Part shown: one piece after another, positions 35,396 to 44,093 of the stretch
Layout: every line of letters begins with the position of its first letter
Numbering within the stretch: position 1 is the stretch's first letter
Source: Bacteroidota bacterium
GTDB taxonomy: Bacteria; Bacteroidota; Rhodothermia; Rhodothermales; Bin80
Direction of reading: 5' to 3'
Assembly: GCA_028873925.1 (NCBI GenBank)
Contig: JAPPNA010000080.1
Location: 1-44,565 of the forward strand
DNA: 44,565 bases
Program-made: the position numbers and the translations under genes
The notes under the pieces: model-generated
What the model was told of the DNA's origin: nothing
The model's database searches: none
The model's input: the letters and a program-made list of their open reading frames with translations, nothing else

Positions 35396-36631
35396 TCAGA
35401 ATTGAGCGTCTGCTGAGTCCTTGATCAGTTCGTACGCGGCTACGAGGGGCTCGCCGAAGTCGCCATGCTCCAGCAGGAGGACCCAATCTCGGCCTGCATC
35501 CAGCAGTTGCGCGTCTGAAGGAATGTACAGGCGGCGCAGCCAGGCCCCCTTCGCACTCAGCAGATGCACTTCGCGCCGGGGCGCAAGCCAGATATGGGTT
35601 GCAACCCATATACTGCCATCCGGCAGCGGCAGGATAGCGTTGTATGCGGGGAATCGTGCGGGCAGATTCTTGAGGATATCCGGCCAAATACGATGCTCAA
35701 ATCGTTGCCGATCTTCCGGTGTATTATATCGGGCCAGCCTGGATTCCCGGTACCGCTGTCGTTGCGCACGGGTAACGCTCAAATCCGGCCCGTTCCATCG
35801 GGCACGGTGAACAAAGCGGCCTGCATAGTCAATGTATTCCAGTTCATAGTCATCGGCTGTCCCCAACCACACGCCGGTGGGCGCAGCGGCAAACACCAGC
35901 TGCCGCCCCCACAATTTGGGACGGGACCCTCCGTCCAGGACCGTCCGTTCCGCACCCGGGATTTCTGAGCGCAAAACGGTCACAAGGTCTTGATTCTGCC
36001 AGTTCAGTGAAACACTCCAGCGATAGCTATCCCCGGGAGAGAGGTTCAGTTGCTCGATCCGGGACCGAAAATCCGGCCATGGCGTGAACACCAGTCCTCC
36101 ATCAGGCGCGCAGCCCGGATTTCCGTACGGATTAACGTTGAATGATGCGAGGTTTCGCGTGTCGGATACGTGGCCCTCCGCATCAAGGTCTGTTATCCGA
36201 TCCAAGTCCCAGTCATAAACGGTCAGTTCTGAATCCAGGCAGCCTCGGATCAACCTCAGGCCCTGATATTCGCCGGGTGCCTTGCCGTATTGCCCACTTG
36301 TCCACAAATGGTCCCCATTGGGTGCAAACTTACGCAGGCTGTGACTCTGTTCGTCGGCAACTATGATACTGCCATCTGCAAGGCGTATTGCTCCGGTCAC
36401 ATTGCCGAACAGGTATTCCGGCGGGCCATCCGACAATCCGATTCGCACCAGCGGTTCATCGCTCAGTTCCCAGTCGGATTCGGCGGGGCCCTCACTATTT
36501 ACAACAGGTTGAGCGGCAATTCCAGAGCCCGCAAGGCATACGGTGAGCACCGCAACGGCTCCGACATAACGCGACAAGGGCCATCGGATCAGCCCGGTCT
36601 GACACCTCCATCGGCCAGGAATTCCACGCAT
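35396..36631 (-). CDS. Secreted 6-bladed beta-propeller-type protein, unknown function
   Basis: A 411-residue exported protein with a long N-region and signal peptide (hydrophobic VGAVAVLTVCLAGSGIAA, cleavage near residue 40). The mature part has NHL/6-bladed-propeller-like repeats: NVTGAIRLADGSIIVADEQSHSLRKFAPNGDHLW, ELTVYDWDLDRITDLDAEGHV, CAPDGGLVFTPWPDF, and ILPLPDGSIWVATHIWL. Such proteins are common and functionally unassigned in Rhodothermota, Gemmatimonadota and Bacteroidota. It is convergent with scpB. The ATG at 36631 gives a positively charged start before the hydrophobic stretch. Upstream lies IS21 debris, so its own promoter must be in 36632-36780. Confidence 0.75.
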   Translation of the reverse strand: MRGIPGRWRCQTGLIRWPLSRYVGAVAVLTVCLAGSGIAAQPVVNSEGPAESDWELSDEPLVRIGLSDGPPEYLFGNVTGAIRLADGSIIVADEQSHSLRKFAPNGDHLWTSGQYGKAPGEYQGLRLIRGCLDSELTVYDWDLDRITDLDAEGHVSDTRNLASFNVNPYGNPGCAPDGGLVFTPWPDFRSRIEQLNLSPGDSYRWSVSLNWQNQDLVTVLRSEIPGAERTVLDGGSRPKLWGRQLVFAAAPTGVWLGTADDYELEYIDYAGRFVHRARWNGPDLSVTRAQRQRYRESRLARYNTPEDRQRFEHRIWPDILKNLPARFPAYNAILPLPDGSIWVATHIWLAPRREVHLLSAKGAWLRRLYIPSDAQLLDAGRDWVLLLEHGDFGEPLVAAYELIKDSADAQF

Positions 36632-36784
36632 TCTCGGGGCAGTTTTTGACGTGAACGCTGGATAGGGTGGTGCGTTTCCGTGTGCCAGAAACGCCCTGAG
36701 TGGTGTGATGGGCTGCCCGTGGGGCCCGCTGGTGCACCGGGCCCGAATTAATCCCGCATCGAACAGACGTATACCCCAGGGGAG
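36632..36784. other. Non-coding gap between the propeller gene and the istA remnant
   Basis: About 150 bases with no recognisable gene. It must contain the promoter of the - strand propeller gene. It may also contain the lost left end of the decayed IS21-type element, but I cannot place an inverted repeat. Confidence 0.4.
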
Positions 36785-37364
36785 AAAAACGCGACGCAGT
36801 CAGCCGCCTTGCCGATTCTAGCGGGGCAGTGTACGGCACATCTGAATTCTTGGGTGGCGTACCGAACGTTCTCGTCCCGGACATTCTGGAAGGCGGCCTT
36901 TACCCAATCAGATAGGAGGATAGGCCAGCGACGCGATCCGCGAATTGACGAGCCATTACCGGTCTAAGTCATGTCCGCGCGCCCGCGCATTCCGGCGCGG
37001 AAGCAAGCCGAATTTGGTGACATCCTGGCCCAGAGGCATATTCTGGCCCCACTGCGCAAGATTATCTTTCACAGCCTACCAGTCCTCACCGCGGCTCTTC
37101 TGGAGGAGGTAAAGGCGGCACCGCTTGCAGGCAGACGGCCGGTCCTGTTTGAGGAGCTGGATAAGCCCGTCTTGCGTGCCCAGCCTTACAATCGGTACGA
37201 ACATGGTGCGTGGATCGGCAGGTGCAAAGTCGCCTTGGATTATCAGGTCCAGATTGAAACGCACCTCTTCATTGTCCCCCAGATAAGCTGACCGCCCGGT
37301 ACACGCTGTAATCCCCGAGCATACTGTAGAAATCTTTCACCAGGACACGCGCGATGGCCCGTAG
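36785..37364 (+). pseudogene. Decayed istA (IS21-family transposase, C-terminal part)
   Basis: Remnants of the IS21 DDE transposase IstA lie in several frames. From 36847 the frame reads FLGGVPNVLVPDILEGGLYP and hits a stop at 36913: this is the segment around the second catalytic Asp (VPDNL in intact IstA). After a shift and a stop (36965), the frame from 36971 has RPRIPARKQAEFGDI, ILAPLRKIIFHSLPVL and LFEELDKPVLRAQPYNRYEHG, ending with VALDYQVQIE and a stop at 37289. From 37290 another frame continues DRPVHAVIPEHTVEIFHQ to the stop at 37362. The 5' boundary is uncertain; traces (ATQSAALP) may begin near 36785. The N-terminal half is gone. The 106-residue open frame 36971-37291 is not an independent gene. 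Confidence 0.82.
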
Positions 37365-37759
37365 GCGGAGCCGGGGCCGGGGTGCACCACGGATAAGACT
37401 CTCATGCCCGCTTTTCGCCGGCTGCCGCGTCTGTTGGAAGTGCTGCAGACCGCACAGGAGCATTGCCTGCGCTTTATGAATCCGCTGGCCCGGACTGAAG
37501 TACTCATCTTGGACGATCGGGGCTTCCGCAGCCTGGAGTCCGTTCAACGGCGACACCTGACGGAGCTCATTGAAGATTGGTGCAACCTGAAGTCCACCTT
37601 GGTCACGAGTCAGTATTCCGTTGAAGATTGGCATCACCGACCCCATGCCGGCGGATGCCGTCTCGGATCGTCCACAATGCCCACCGACTCCCGTTCTCAG
37701 GTGAGTCCATGCGGAAGGTGCTTGAACAGCAGGAAATCGCAAACCGGATCACCAAATGA
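37365..37759 (+). pseudogene. Decayed istB (IS21-family helper ATPase)
   Basis: Directly after the istA remnant comes a broken IstB. The Walker A region reads GPGCTTDKTL (G of GK changed to D) and runs after a short deletion into RRLPRLLEVLQTAQ, then the Walker B VLILDDRG (37500 region), QRRHLTELIEDWCNLKSTLVTSQYSVEDWH. The frame then shifts to ITDPMPADAVSDR and again, from 37670, to VHNAHRLPFSGESMRKVLEQ ending at TGA 37757. The first ~100 residues of IstB are missing, fused to the istA end, so the element has suffered an internal deletion besides frameshifts. It cannot be active. Confidence 0.85.
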
Positions 37760-38137
37760 TGTCCACAATTCTGAACGGGTCAAGGTGGCCCTCTTCGCTC
37801 GGAATTGATACCAGACTCCCAGCCGCGGTGCCCGCCTCAGTCGGAATCAGCGGTCCGCAGAGCCGGAATATGCAGATAAGGCAATAACTGAAGACATCAG
37901 TCTGATCGCCCGCAAAGGGGCCTTATTATCCCGTTGCATCCTGCAATGGTAAACTTTAGCAGTGTCACAGGTTCGGAATGTGAGCTGGTCACCTTTCACC
38001 GGATTTCAGCGTCCAAGATATGTGATCCAAGTCGGCCTTTACCCGTTTAACGACAGCATGTACGATACCAACCGATCAAAGGCGCATAATTCTCAGGACC
38101 GCAACAAGCAGTTCCGGCACCTACAACAGCTATCTTC
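37760..38137 (+). other. IS21 right-end remnant and leader of the SNF2 gene
   Basis: No gene. Bases about 37779-37807 (GGGTCAAGGTGGCC, then TTCGCTCGGAATTG) resemble the sub-terminal repeats found downstream of istB in IS21-family elements, so the element's right end probably lies near 37800-37820. The rest is AT-richer, with a small TTGCA-TCC-TGCAA hairpin at about 37934-37946 and a TAAACTTT near 37951, a possible promoter element of the SNF2 gene. No Shine-Dalgarno site precedes ATG 38138. Confidence 0.5.
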
Positions 38138-41100
38138 ATGCACATCTGTCACGGCACTTGGATTCCCGCCAGTGGCCCCCGCTTTGAAAACCTCGGGCAA
38201 TTTATCCTTTGGGTGGAGACTTCAGCCCATCAGGGTGGCACGGCAGCCCCGAAGACCGGCACGCATCCCAGCCATATTGCTGACTTTGACGGGCTAAGCA
38301 GCTTTCTGTTGTCGGATCTGTCCATTACGAGGGCGGTCCAAAAGGCACTCGATCCCGAACTGTCTCATTTCTACGCGACGCTCCCAAGTACGGGCGCACG
38401 GCCCCTGCCGAGCCCGGAAATGGCTCAGCTTAACGGAGAGTATTTGCCGGACGAGTATCGGTGGCGCACTTGGAAGGTATACGGTCTTGCGGTGGGCCGG
38501 CCGCTGCTTTTACTGCGCCAGCTGCAGTTCAGCGCCAGTCTCGGCAGACCTGGCATCCACTTGGGCGGGGACCTCAAATTCTGGATTCAATATGCCCGGC
38601 ATTTCCGCAATATAGTTCGCCAGCACCAATTCCTGCCCGTGATCAAATGCCAGCGGCCAGCCAGAAAAGGCACTCGCAGAAGGTTCCATACCGGATGGTC
38701 CCCTGCGGCTGTGAATTACGATCAGGGCCTGCGGGATTTCGCGGCTTCCATGCCGGGCATCTGTAGAGTCGTCAGCGACAAACTAACCCGGAGGGGTACA
38801 CATGACCATGCTGTCTGCCTTTCCGCCTTTGAATTACTCCGGCATTTTTCGGAGCAGCAGCTGGACCGCTTGGTCACCGACTCCGCTGTTACCAAAAAGA
38901 TGCTCAGCCAGCTTGGTGACAGTTGGCTGGCGGCTGCAGTGAGCGGATCAGGAGTAAAGCCACCGGGGGCCGGAGATCTCACGGCAAAGCGGTGGCAGCA
39001 GTGGCATTCGTGGCATCAGGACATTCTCGGTCGCTCAGGTCAGGAGGATGGTGCCGGCTTTGTACTCGGTCTTCGATTGGACCAGAATGGAAAACGCGAT
39101 GATGACTGGAGCCTGAGCTTCTTTGTTGCGTCCCGTCAGGACCCTTCGCTTAGAATTGACCTGGTGGAGTGGTGGGAATTATCTAAGGCCAAGAAAACGC
39201 AATGGCTCAAGGAGTTCGGCCAGCAGTTTGAACGCAAGCTGCTGGTCAATCTGGGGCATGCAGCGCGCATCTGCCCTCTATTGTGGCAGGGCATGGAGTC
39301 CTCGCATCCTATAGGATTTGAACTGGATTTACAGACCGCGTACACATTTCTGAAGGACGATGCTCTGGTGCTTGAGTCTGCCGGATTCAAGATTCTCTTG
39401 CCAAGCTGGTGGACACCGCAGGGTCGCCGGCGCGCGCGATTGCGGGTCAAGGCATCCATCAAGTCGCAATCATCCGCACTGGCCGGTACGGGTGCCGGCT
39501 ACTTTGATTTGCCCTCGCTGGTGGATTATCGCTATGAACTCTCCATTGGCGGGGAGCCGGTCAGCGAGAAGGAATGGCAAAACCTGATCGATGCCAAGAC
39601 ACCTCTTGTCCGCTTTCGAGGCGAATGGATGGAGCTGGATCATCAGCAGATGACACAGATGCTTGAACAGTGGCACCAGCAGGACGACGATGGACTCACT
39701 GTTGGAGAATTACTGAAGCAGGTTGCCGAAGTGGATGAGGATACCACCGAATATGTGTTTGACGAGGCTCTCGGGAGAACGCTGAAGGGATTGCAGCAAC
39801 AATCGAGTCTAAAGCCAATGGGCGACCCGGCCGGACTGCAGGGCCGATTGAGACCGTATCAACAGAAGGGTCTGTCGTGGCTCGTCCAGCAGGAGTCTTT
39901 GGGGTTGAGCCCCTGCCTGGCGGACGACATGGGGCTTGGCAAGACGGTGCAGGTGATCGCGCTGTTGCTGCACGAGCGGGAGCGGTATGCAAACAACTCT
40001 GGCACCATGCCGCTGGCGCCCACCCTCCTGGTAGCGCCGACATCTGTACTGAGCAACTGGCAGAAGGAAGTCAACAAATTCGCTCCGCAGCTCAAGACCT
40101 CGATCCACCATGGCAGCGAGCGGGCGGACGAACCGGCATCCTTGGGTGTGATCTGTGACACCCATGACATCGTCATTACTTCGTTTAGCTTAGCGCGCAG
40201 GGACAGGGAGCTGCTGACCGGGCAGCAATGGCATCGCGTCGTGGTGGATGAAGCGCAGAACATCAAGAACCCCAAGTCCGCCCAGGCCAAAGCCATCTTT
40301 TCTCTCAGTGCTCCGAGTCGTATCGCCCTTACGGGGACTCCGATTGAGAATCGTCTGATGGATCTGTGGTCTCTGTTCAATTTCCTTAATCCCGGCTACC
40401 TCGGCAACGCGACACAATTCCGCAAGGCCTACGAGACCCCCATACAGCGGCATGGGGACGAGGGGAAGTCAAGACTGCTGCAACGCCTGGTGCAGCCATT
40501 CATCCTTCGTCGACTGAAGACGGATCGGTCAATAATTGACGATCTGCCGGAGAAGCTTGAGCAGAAGGTTTACTGCAGTCTGACCAAGGAACAGGCTTCG
40601 CTTTATCAGGCAGTAGTGGATGATGTACAGGAGGAGATACAGAAACTGGAGGGAATCAAGCGCAAGGGGCTGATTCTGTCCACGCTGATGAAACTCAAGC
40701 AGATCTGCAACCATCCGGCCCAGTTTCTCCAGGATGGCAGTGCCTTCACTGAAAAACGGTCACAAAAACTGACGCGTCTGAACGAAATGGTAGCGGAAGC
40801 GCTGAGTGAGTCAGACAGTCTGTTGCTCTTCACCCAGTTTACGGAGATTGGCGACCGTTTGGAAACGCATCTGCGTCAGCGGCACGGTTGCCCAGTCAAT
40901 TACCTCCATGGCGGAACCAGCCGCAAGCGCAGAGAGCAGATGATCGAAACGTTTCAGGATCCTGAATCTCTTGCAGGAATATTTATCTTATCGCTCAAGG
41001 CCGGTGGCGTTGGCATAACGCTGACGCGCGCGAATCACGTATTCCATTTTGACCGGTGGTGGAATCCGGCGGTGGAGAATCAGGCTACGGACCGCGCCTA

Positions 41101-41305
41101 CCGGATCGGCCAGAAGAAAACAGTGTTCGCCCACAAGATGGTTACCGTGGGGACGCTGGAAGAGCGTATAGACACCATGATTGAAGATAAGCAGGGACTG
41201 GCCGACAGCATTGTCGGCACCGACGAAAGCTGGCTTGCACGAATGGATGATTCCGCCTTCCGCGAGCTTATCCAATTGAATCGCAGTGCCATTATGGAGG
41301 CGTAA
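38138..41305 (+). CDS. SNF2-family (Rad54-like) DNA-dependent ATPase/helicase
   Basis: A 1055-residue bacterial SNF2 protein. The N-terminal half (about 1-560), starting MHICHGTWIPASGPRF, is the bacterial SNF2-associated region. The motor has motif I DDMGLGKT (K602), Ia LLVAPTSVLSNWQ, II DEAQ (704-707), III LTGTPIENRLMDLWSLF, then after a linker LKQICNHPAQFL, IV LLFTQFTEIGDRL, V SLKAGGVGITLTRANHVFHFD and VI NQATDRAYRIGQ, i.e. complete and probably active. SNF2 ATPases move along duplex DNA to remodel protein-DNA complexes. The closest organisation is the B. subtilis YwqA/YwqB-type and the mycobacterial HelZ pairs, in which a SWIM zinc-finger gene follows directly; here it starts 14 bases later. 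Role in DNA repair or transcription-complex removal is inferred. It lies next to a decayed IS element. Confidence 0.93.
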   Translation: MHICHGTWIPASGPRFENLGQFILWVETSAHQGGTAAPKTGTHPSHIADFDGLSSFLLSDLSITRAVQKALDPELSHFYATLPSTGARPLPSPEMAQLNGEYLPDEYRWRTWKVYGLAVGRPLLLLRQLQFSASLGRPGIHLGGDLKFWIQYARHFRNIVRQHQFLPVIKCQRPARKGTRRRFHTGWSPAAVNYDQGLRDFAASMPGICRVVSDKLTRRGTHDHAVCLSAFELLRHFSEQQLDRLVTDSAVTKKMLSQLGDSWLAAAVSGSGVKPPGAGDLTAKRWQQWHSWHQDILGRSGQEDGAGFVLGLRLDQNGKRDDDWSLSFFVASRQDPSLRIDLVEWWELSKAKKTQWLKEFGQQFERKLLVNLGHAARICPLLWQGMESSHPIGFELDLQTAYTFLKDDALVLESAGFKILLPSWWTPQGRRRARLRVKASIKSQSSALAGTGAGYFDLPSLVDYRYELSIGGEPVSEKEWQNLIDAKTPLVRFRGEWMELDHQQMTQMLEQWHQQDDDGLTVGELLKQVAEVDEDTTEYVFDEALGRTLKGLQQQSSLKPMGDPAGLQGRLRPYQQKGLSWLVQQESLGLSPCLADDMGLGKTVQVIALLLHERERYANNSGTMPLAPTLLVAPTSVLSNWQKEVNKFAPQLKTSIHHGSERADEPASLGVICDTHDIVITSFSLARRDRELLTGQQWHRVVVDEAQNIKNPKSAQAKAIFSLSAPSRIALTGTPIENRLMDLWSLFNFLNPGYLGNATQFRKAYETPIQRHGDEGKSRLLQRLVQPFILRRLKTDRSIIDDLPEKLEQKVYCSLTKEQASLYQAVVDDVQEEIQKLEGIKRKGLILSTLMKLKQICNHPAQFLQDGSAFTEKRSQKLTRLNEMVAEALSESDSLLLFTQFTEIGDRLETHLRQRHGCPVNYLHGGTSRKRREQMIETFQDPESLAGIFILSLKAGGVGITLTRANHVFHFDRWWNPAVENQATDRAYRIGQKKTVFAHKMVTVGTLEERIDTMIEDKQGLADSIVGTDESWLARMDDSAFRELIQLNRSAIMEA

Positions 41306-41319
41306 AGATCCGGCGAAAC

Positions 41320-42144
41320 ATGCGTACTTGGTGGGGAGAAAAATTCCTTGACGTACTGGCCACCTGCATGGATCAGGGCCGGCTGCAGCGCGGCCGGGCT
41401 TATTCGGGCCCACGCCGTCTGCTGAAGTTCAACATTGATGGCCAGACCGTTGAGGCAGTCATGCGCGGCAATAAAAACCCGTATTTCGGGGTTTACACGG
41501 AGCCGCGCTACAAGGTATCTGTGCGGCTCAAGCAGTTTTCCGCAAAGGATTGGAACAGGATTACCGAAGCGGTCAGTCTCAATACGGCCGTGCTGTGCCA
41601 CCTGCTTATGAATGAAATGCCGCCGACCATTGAGAGCATCTTCTTTGAGAACAATCTCCATCTGCTTCCCCGAAAACGGTCGGACCTGATCGTTTCGTGT
41701 TCATGCCCCGACTATGCCAATCCCTGCAAACATATTGCGGGCGTGTACTACAAGATCGCTTCTCTGCTTGACCGGGATCCGCTCCTCGTATTCCAATTGC
41801 GCGGGATGACCTTTGACCGGCTCCAGAAAAAGCTGATTTCGTCCCCTTTGGGGCAGGCCTTGATTGACCACAGAAAAGAGGACACGCAGGAGATTGAATA
41901 CCGGTCCCATCGCTACACCGCCCCGCAGATCGAACCGTTGGAGACGGTCAGCCTGCGGTCCTTTTGGCAGGGCCTGTCCTCTCCCCCACGCGTTGATGCC
42001 ATGGTCCGCAGTGCGGTCACACCTGCCGTACTGATCAGGAAAGGCGGCGACTACCCTTCCTTCTGGACCAAATACAAATCCTTCATTGAGACCATGGAGC
42101 CCATCTACACTCGGGTGGTGGATAAGAACAAGAATTCTCTTTAG
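41320..42144 (+). CDS. SWIM zinc-finger protein, partner of the SNF2 helicase
   Basis: A 274-residue protein with a SWIM zinc finger: C127-x-C129-x6-C136-x-H138 in SCSCPDYANPCKHIAGVYY, an exact fit to the CxC..CxH signature. The N-terminus MRTWWGEKFLDVL and YSGPRRLLKFNIDGQTVEAV, with VRLKQFSAKDW, is the pattern of bacterial SWIM proteins encoded beside SNF2 helicases. SWIM domains bind DNA or protein; in this pair it probably directs the helicase. The gene begins 14 bases after the SNF2 stop, so they are cotranscribed. The C-terminal 70 residues are less conserved. It is convergent with the VWA gene, with 110 bases between. Confidence 0.9.
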   Translation: MRTWWGEKFLDVLATCMDQGRLQRGRAYSGPRRLLKFNIDGQTVEAVMRGNKNPYFGVYTEPRYKVSVRLKQFSAKDWNRITEAVSLNTAVLCHLLMNEMPPTIESIFFENNLHLLPRKRSDLIVSCSCPDYANPCKHIAGVYYKIASLLDRDPLLVFQLRGMTFDRLQKKLISSPLGQALIDHRKEDTQEIEYRSHRYTAPQIEPLETVSLRSFWQGLSSPPRVDAMVRSAVTPAVLIRKGGDYPSFWTKYKSFIETMEPIYTRVVDKNKNSL

Positions 42145-42254
42145 CGGCGCAATTGATCCGGCCTCTGGAAGACGAACAGTCCGCGTGTGCTGAACGTCGG
42201 CTGAACCACTATTGAGAGCGTCCGGCCGCCTGCGGCGTGTCGGCGCTGCTCAGC

Positions 42255-44093
42255 TCATTCATCGCCATCCGTCTCGGCCGTGAGTAATTGCAGATCCCGA
42301 GTTGCCTCTACGAGCCGAATGAATTCACCACGATAGCCACGCGGGTCGTTACCCTTGCCGCTTCTCGCAAGCTCCAGGACATCGGTTAATGTGAAGTCGC
42401 CCGCGTGGTCTGAGTCGCGAAGGAGCATGCCGAATCCTGCCACCGCCGACGCGAATCGGAAATCATCGGTCGGTGATCCCTGTCGGTGGATCACTGCGTG
42501 GTCCATGCGCTTGCTTTTGGTCTCATCAGGGTCCTTATAGCGGACCTTGACAAACATCAGTTCGTCTTCAAACCCATTGACTTGCGGCGCATCCGCCTGC
42601 GGCTGGTAGCGCAATTCGTCCGTATTTTCGCGCGGTACCGGCACGCCTGCGGGGACTAATTCAAACAGCGCGGTCACCGTGTGTCCGGCCCCCAGTTCGC
42701 CGGCATCTTTCGCGTCGTCATTGAAATCCTCGTCGGCGAGCAGCCGGTTCTCGTACCCGATCAGGCGGTATCCCGCAACCCGCGCAGGATTGAATTCAAC
42801 CTGAATCTTCACATCTTTGGCCAGCGTGACGAGCGTTCCGCCCATTTCCTCCACGAGCACTTTCTTAGCCTCAAGCAGACCGTCCACATAGTGGAAATTC
42901 CCGTTACCATGGTCGGCAATCTGCTCCATTTTGGAGTCTTTCAGATTCCCGGTGCCGAAACCCAGAACGGTCAGGAAAACGCCGCTCTCCCGTTCTTTTT
43001 CAATGAGTCGCACCATTTCAGCGTCGCTGGAGGGGCCTATGTTGAAGTCGCCATCGGTAGCTAGGATGACACGGTTATTTCCGCTCTCAATGAAATGCTT
43101 GCGTGCTGTTTCATAGGCGAGCCTGATCCCTTGTCCCCCGGCCGTACTGCCTCCTGCATGCAGCAGTTCAAGAGCGCCCAGGATTTCTTCGCGCTGCGTC
43201 CCTGGTGTCATGGGGAGTACGAGTCCCGCAGCCCCGGCGTAGACCACGATCGCAACCTGATCATGAGGCCGCAATTGGTCAACCAGCAATGCAAAGGCTT
43301 TCTTGAGGAGGGGCAGTTTGTCGTCCGTACCCATTGATCCAGATACATCAAGCAAAAAGACAAGGCTGTTTGGCGGAAGATTGTCCAGATCAATGGACCG
43401 GGTTTGGAGGCCGATTTTGACCAGTTGATGCTTCGGCTTCCAAGGTGCCTGCCACACCTCCGTCGTTATGGCGAAGAGTTGGTCGCCGGACACTTCGCTC
43501 TTACGGTAGGGGAAGTAGTTGATCATTTCCTCAATGCGCACCGCGTCCACTGGTGGCCGCTTGCCATCTTGGATGAAGCGCCGGATATTGGAATAGGAAG
43601 CCCGATCTACATCCACCGAAAAGGTGGACAAGGGGGATGTGCTTACGAGCCGGAAGTCGTTTTCGCTGATATGTGCGTAGGACTCGGTGTTGAAGTTGGC
43701 ACCGAGCGCGTCCATGGAAATCCTCCGGCCTCCTTGCTTATAGTTGAGAACCAGCTCCTGCACGGATTGGGTATCCGTCTGCAAGGCAAAATCTGCCACT
43801 GATTCCCTGCTCGCAAAAACCGTTACCTGCTGTTGCTGCGTTACGTATCCGACGAATGTGACGCTCACGGTGTATTCGCCAGCCGGGACGCTAACGAGCC
43901 TATATTGTCCCGTTGCTCCGGTAGCGGTCCTAATCCGCGTGCCTTCAACTGTCACGATCGCACCGGCAAGCGGCTGCAGCGAAGTCATGTCAGTGACTTG
44001 GCCCGTAATCGTGCCGGCCTCAGACTGAGCCGCTGTTGTGGACGGCATCGTAAGGGCGAATATTCCGATGGCAAGAGTTAAGAGGGTACGCAT
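42255..44093 (-). CDS. Secreted VWA-domain protein with N-terminal carboxypeptidase-regulatory-like domain
   Basis: A 612-residue exported protein of the YfbK type. Signal peptide about residues 1-22 (cleavage TTAAQ). Residues 27-105 form a carboxypeptidase-D regulatory-like (SusC N-domain) fold: GTITGQVTDMTSLQPLAGAI, GQYRLVSVPAGEYTVSVTFVGYV. Then a vWF-type N-terminal region (RLVSTSPLSTFSVDVDRASYSNIRRFI, VRIEEMINYFPY) and the VWA domain with MIDAS DVSGS (249-253), later T and D in the usual places (ATDGDFNIG). The C-terminal ~170 residues match the DUF3520-type domain. Such proteins are thought to act in surface or envelope processes; the ligand is unknown. The upstream region (44094+) has a Bacteroidota-like promoter. 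Confidence 0.92.
   Translation of the reverse strand: MRTLLTLAIGIFALTMPSTTAAQSEAGTITGQVTDMTSLQPLAGAIVTVEGTRIRTATGATGQYRLVSVPAGEYTVSVTFVGYVTQQQQVTVFASRESVADFALQTDTQSVQELVLNYKQGGRRISMDALGANFNTESYAHISENDFRLVSTSPLSTFSVDVDRASYSNIRRFIQDGKRPPVDAVRIEEMINYFPYRKSEVSGDQLFAITTEVWQAPWKPKHQLVKIGLQTRSIDLDNLPPNSLVFLLDVSGSMGTDDKLPLLKKAFALLVDQLRPHDQVAIVVYAGAAGLVLPMTPGTQREEILGALELLHAGGSTAGGQGIRLAYETARKHFIESGNNRVILATDGDFNIGPSSDAEMVRLIEKERESGVFLTVLGFGTGNLKDSKMEQIADHGNGNFHYVDGLLEAKKVLVEEMGGTLVTLAKDVKIQVEFNPARVAGYRLIGYENRLLADEDFNDDAKDAGELGAGHTVTALFELVPAGVPVPRENTDELRYQPQADAPQVNGFEDELMFVKVRYKDPDETKSKRMDHAVIHRQGSPTDDFRFASAVAGFGMLLRDSDHAGDFTLTDVLELARSGKGNDPRGYRGEFIRLVEATRDLQLLTAETDGDE

Noticed and set aside
36971-37291. 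106-codon frame as an independent gene
   Set aside because: It is the middle of a decayed istA; its similarity continues on both sides in other frames.
37269-37742. 157-codon - strand frame
   Set aside because: Antisense to the istA/istB remnants, no similarity of its own.
42145-42254. Terminator between the convergent SWIM and VWA genes
   Set aside because: Only short GC-rich stems and no T-run on either strand.
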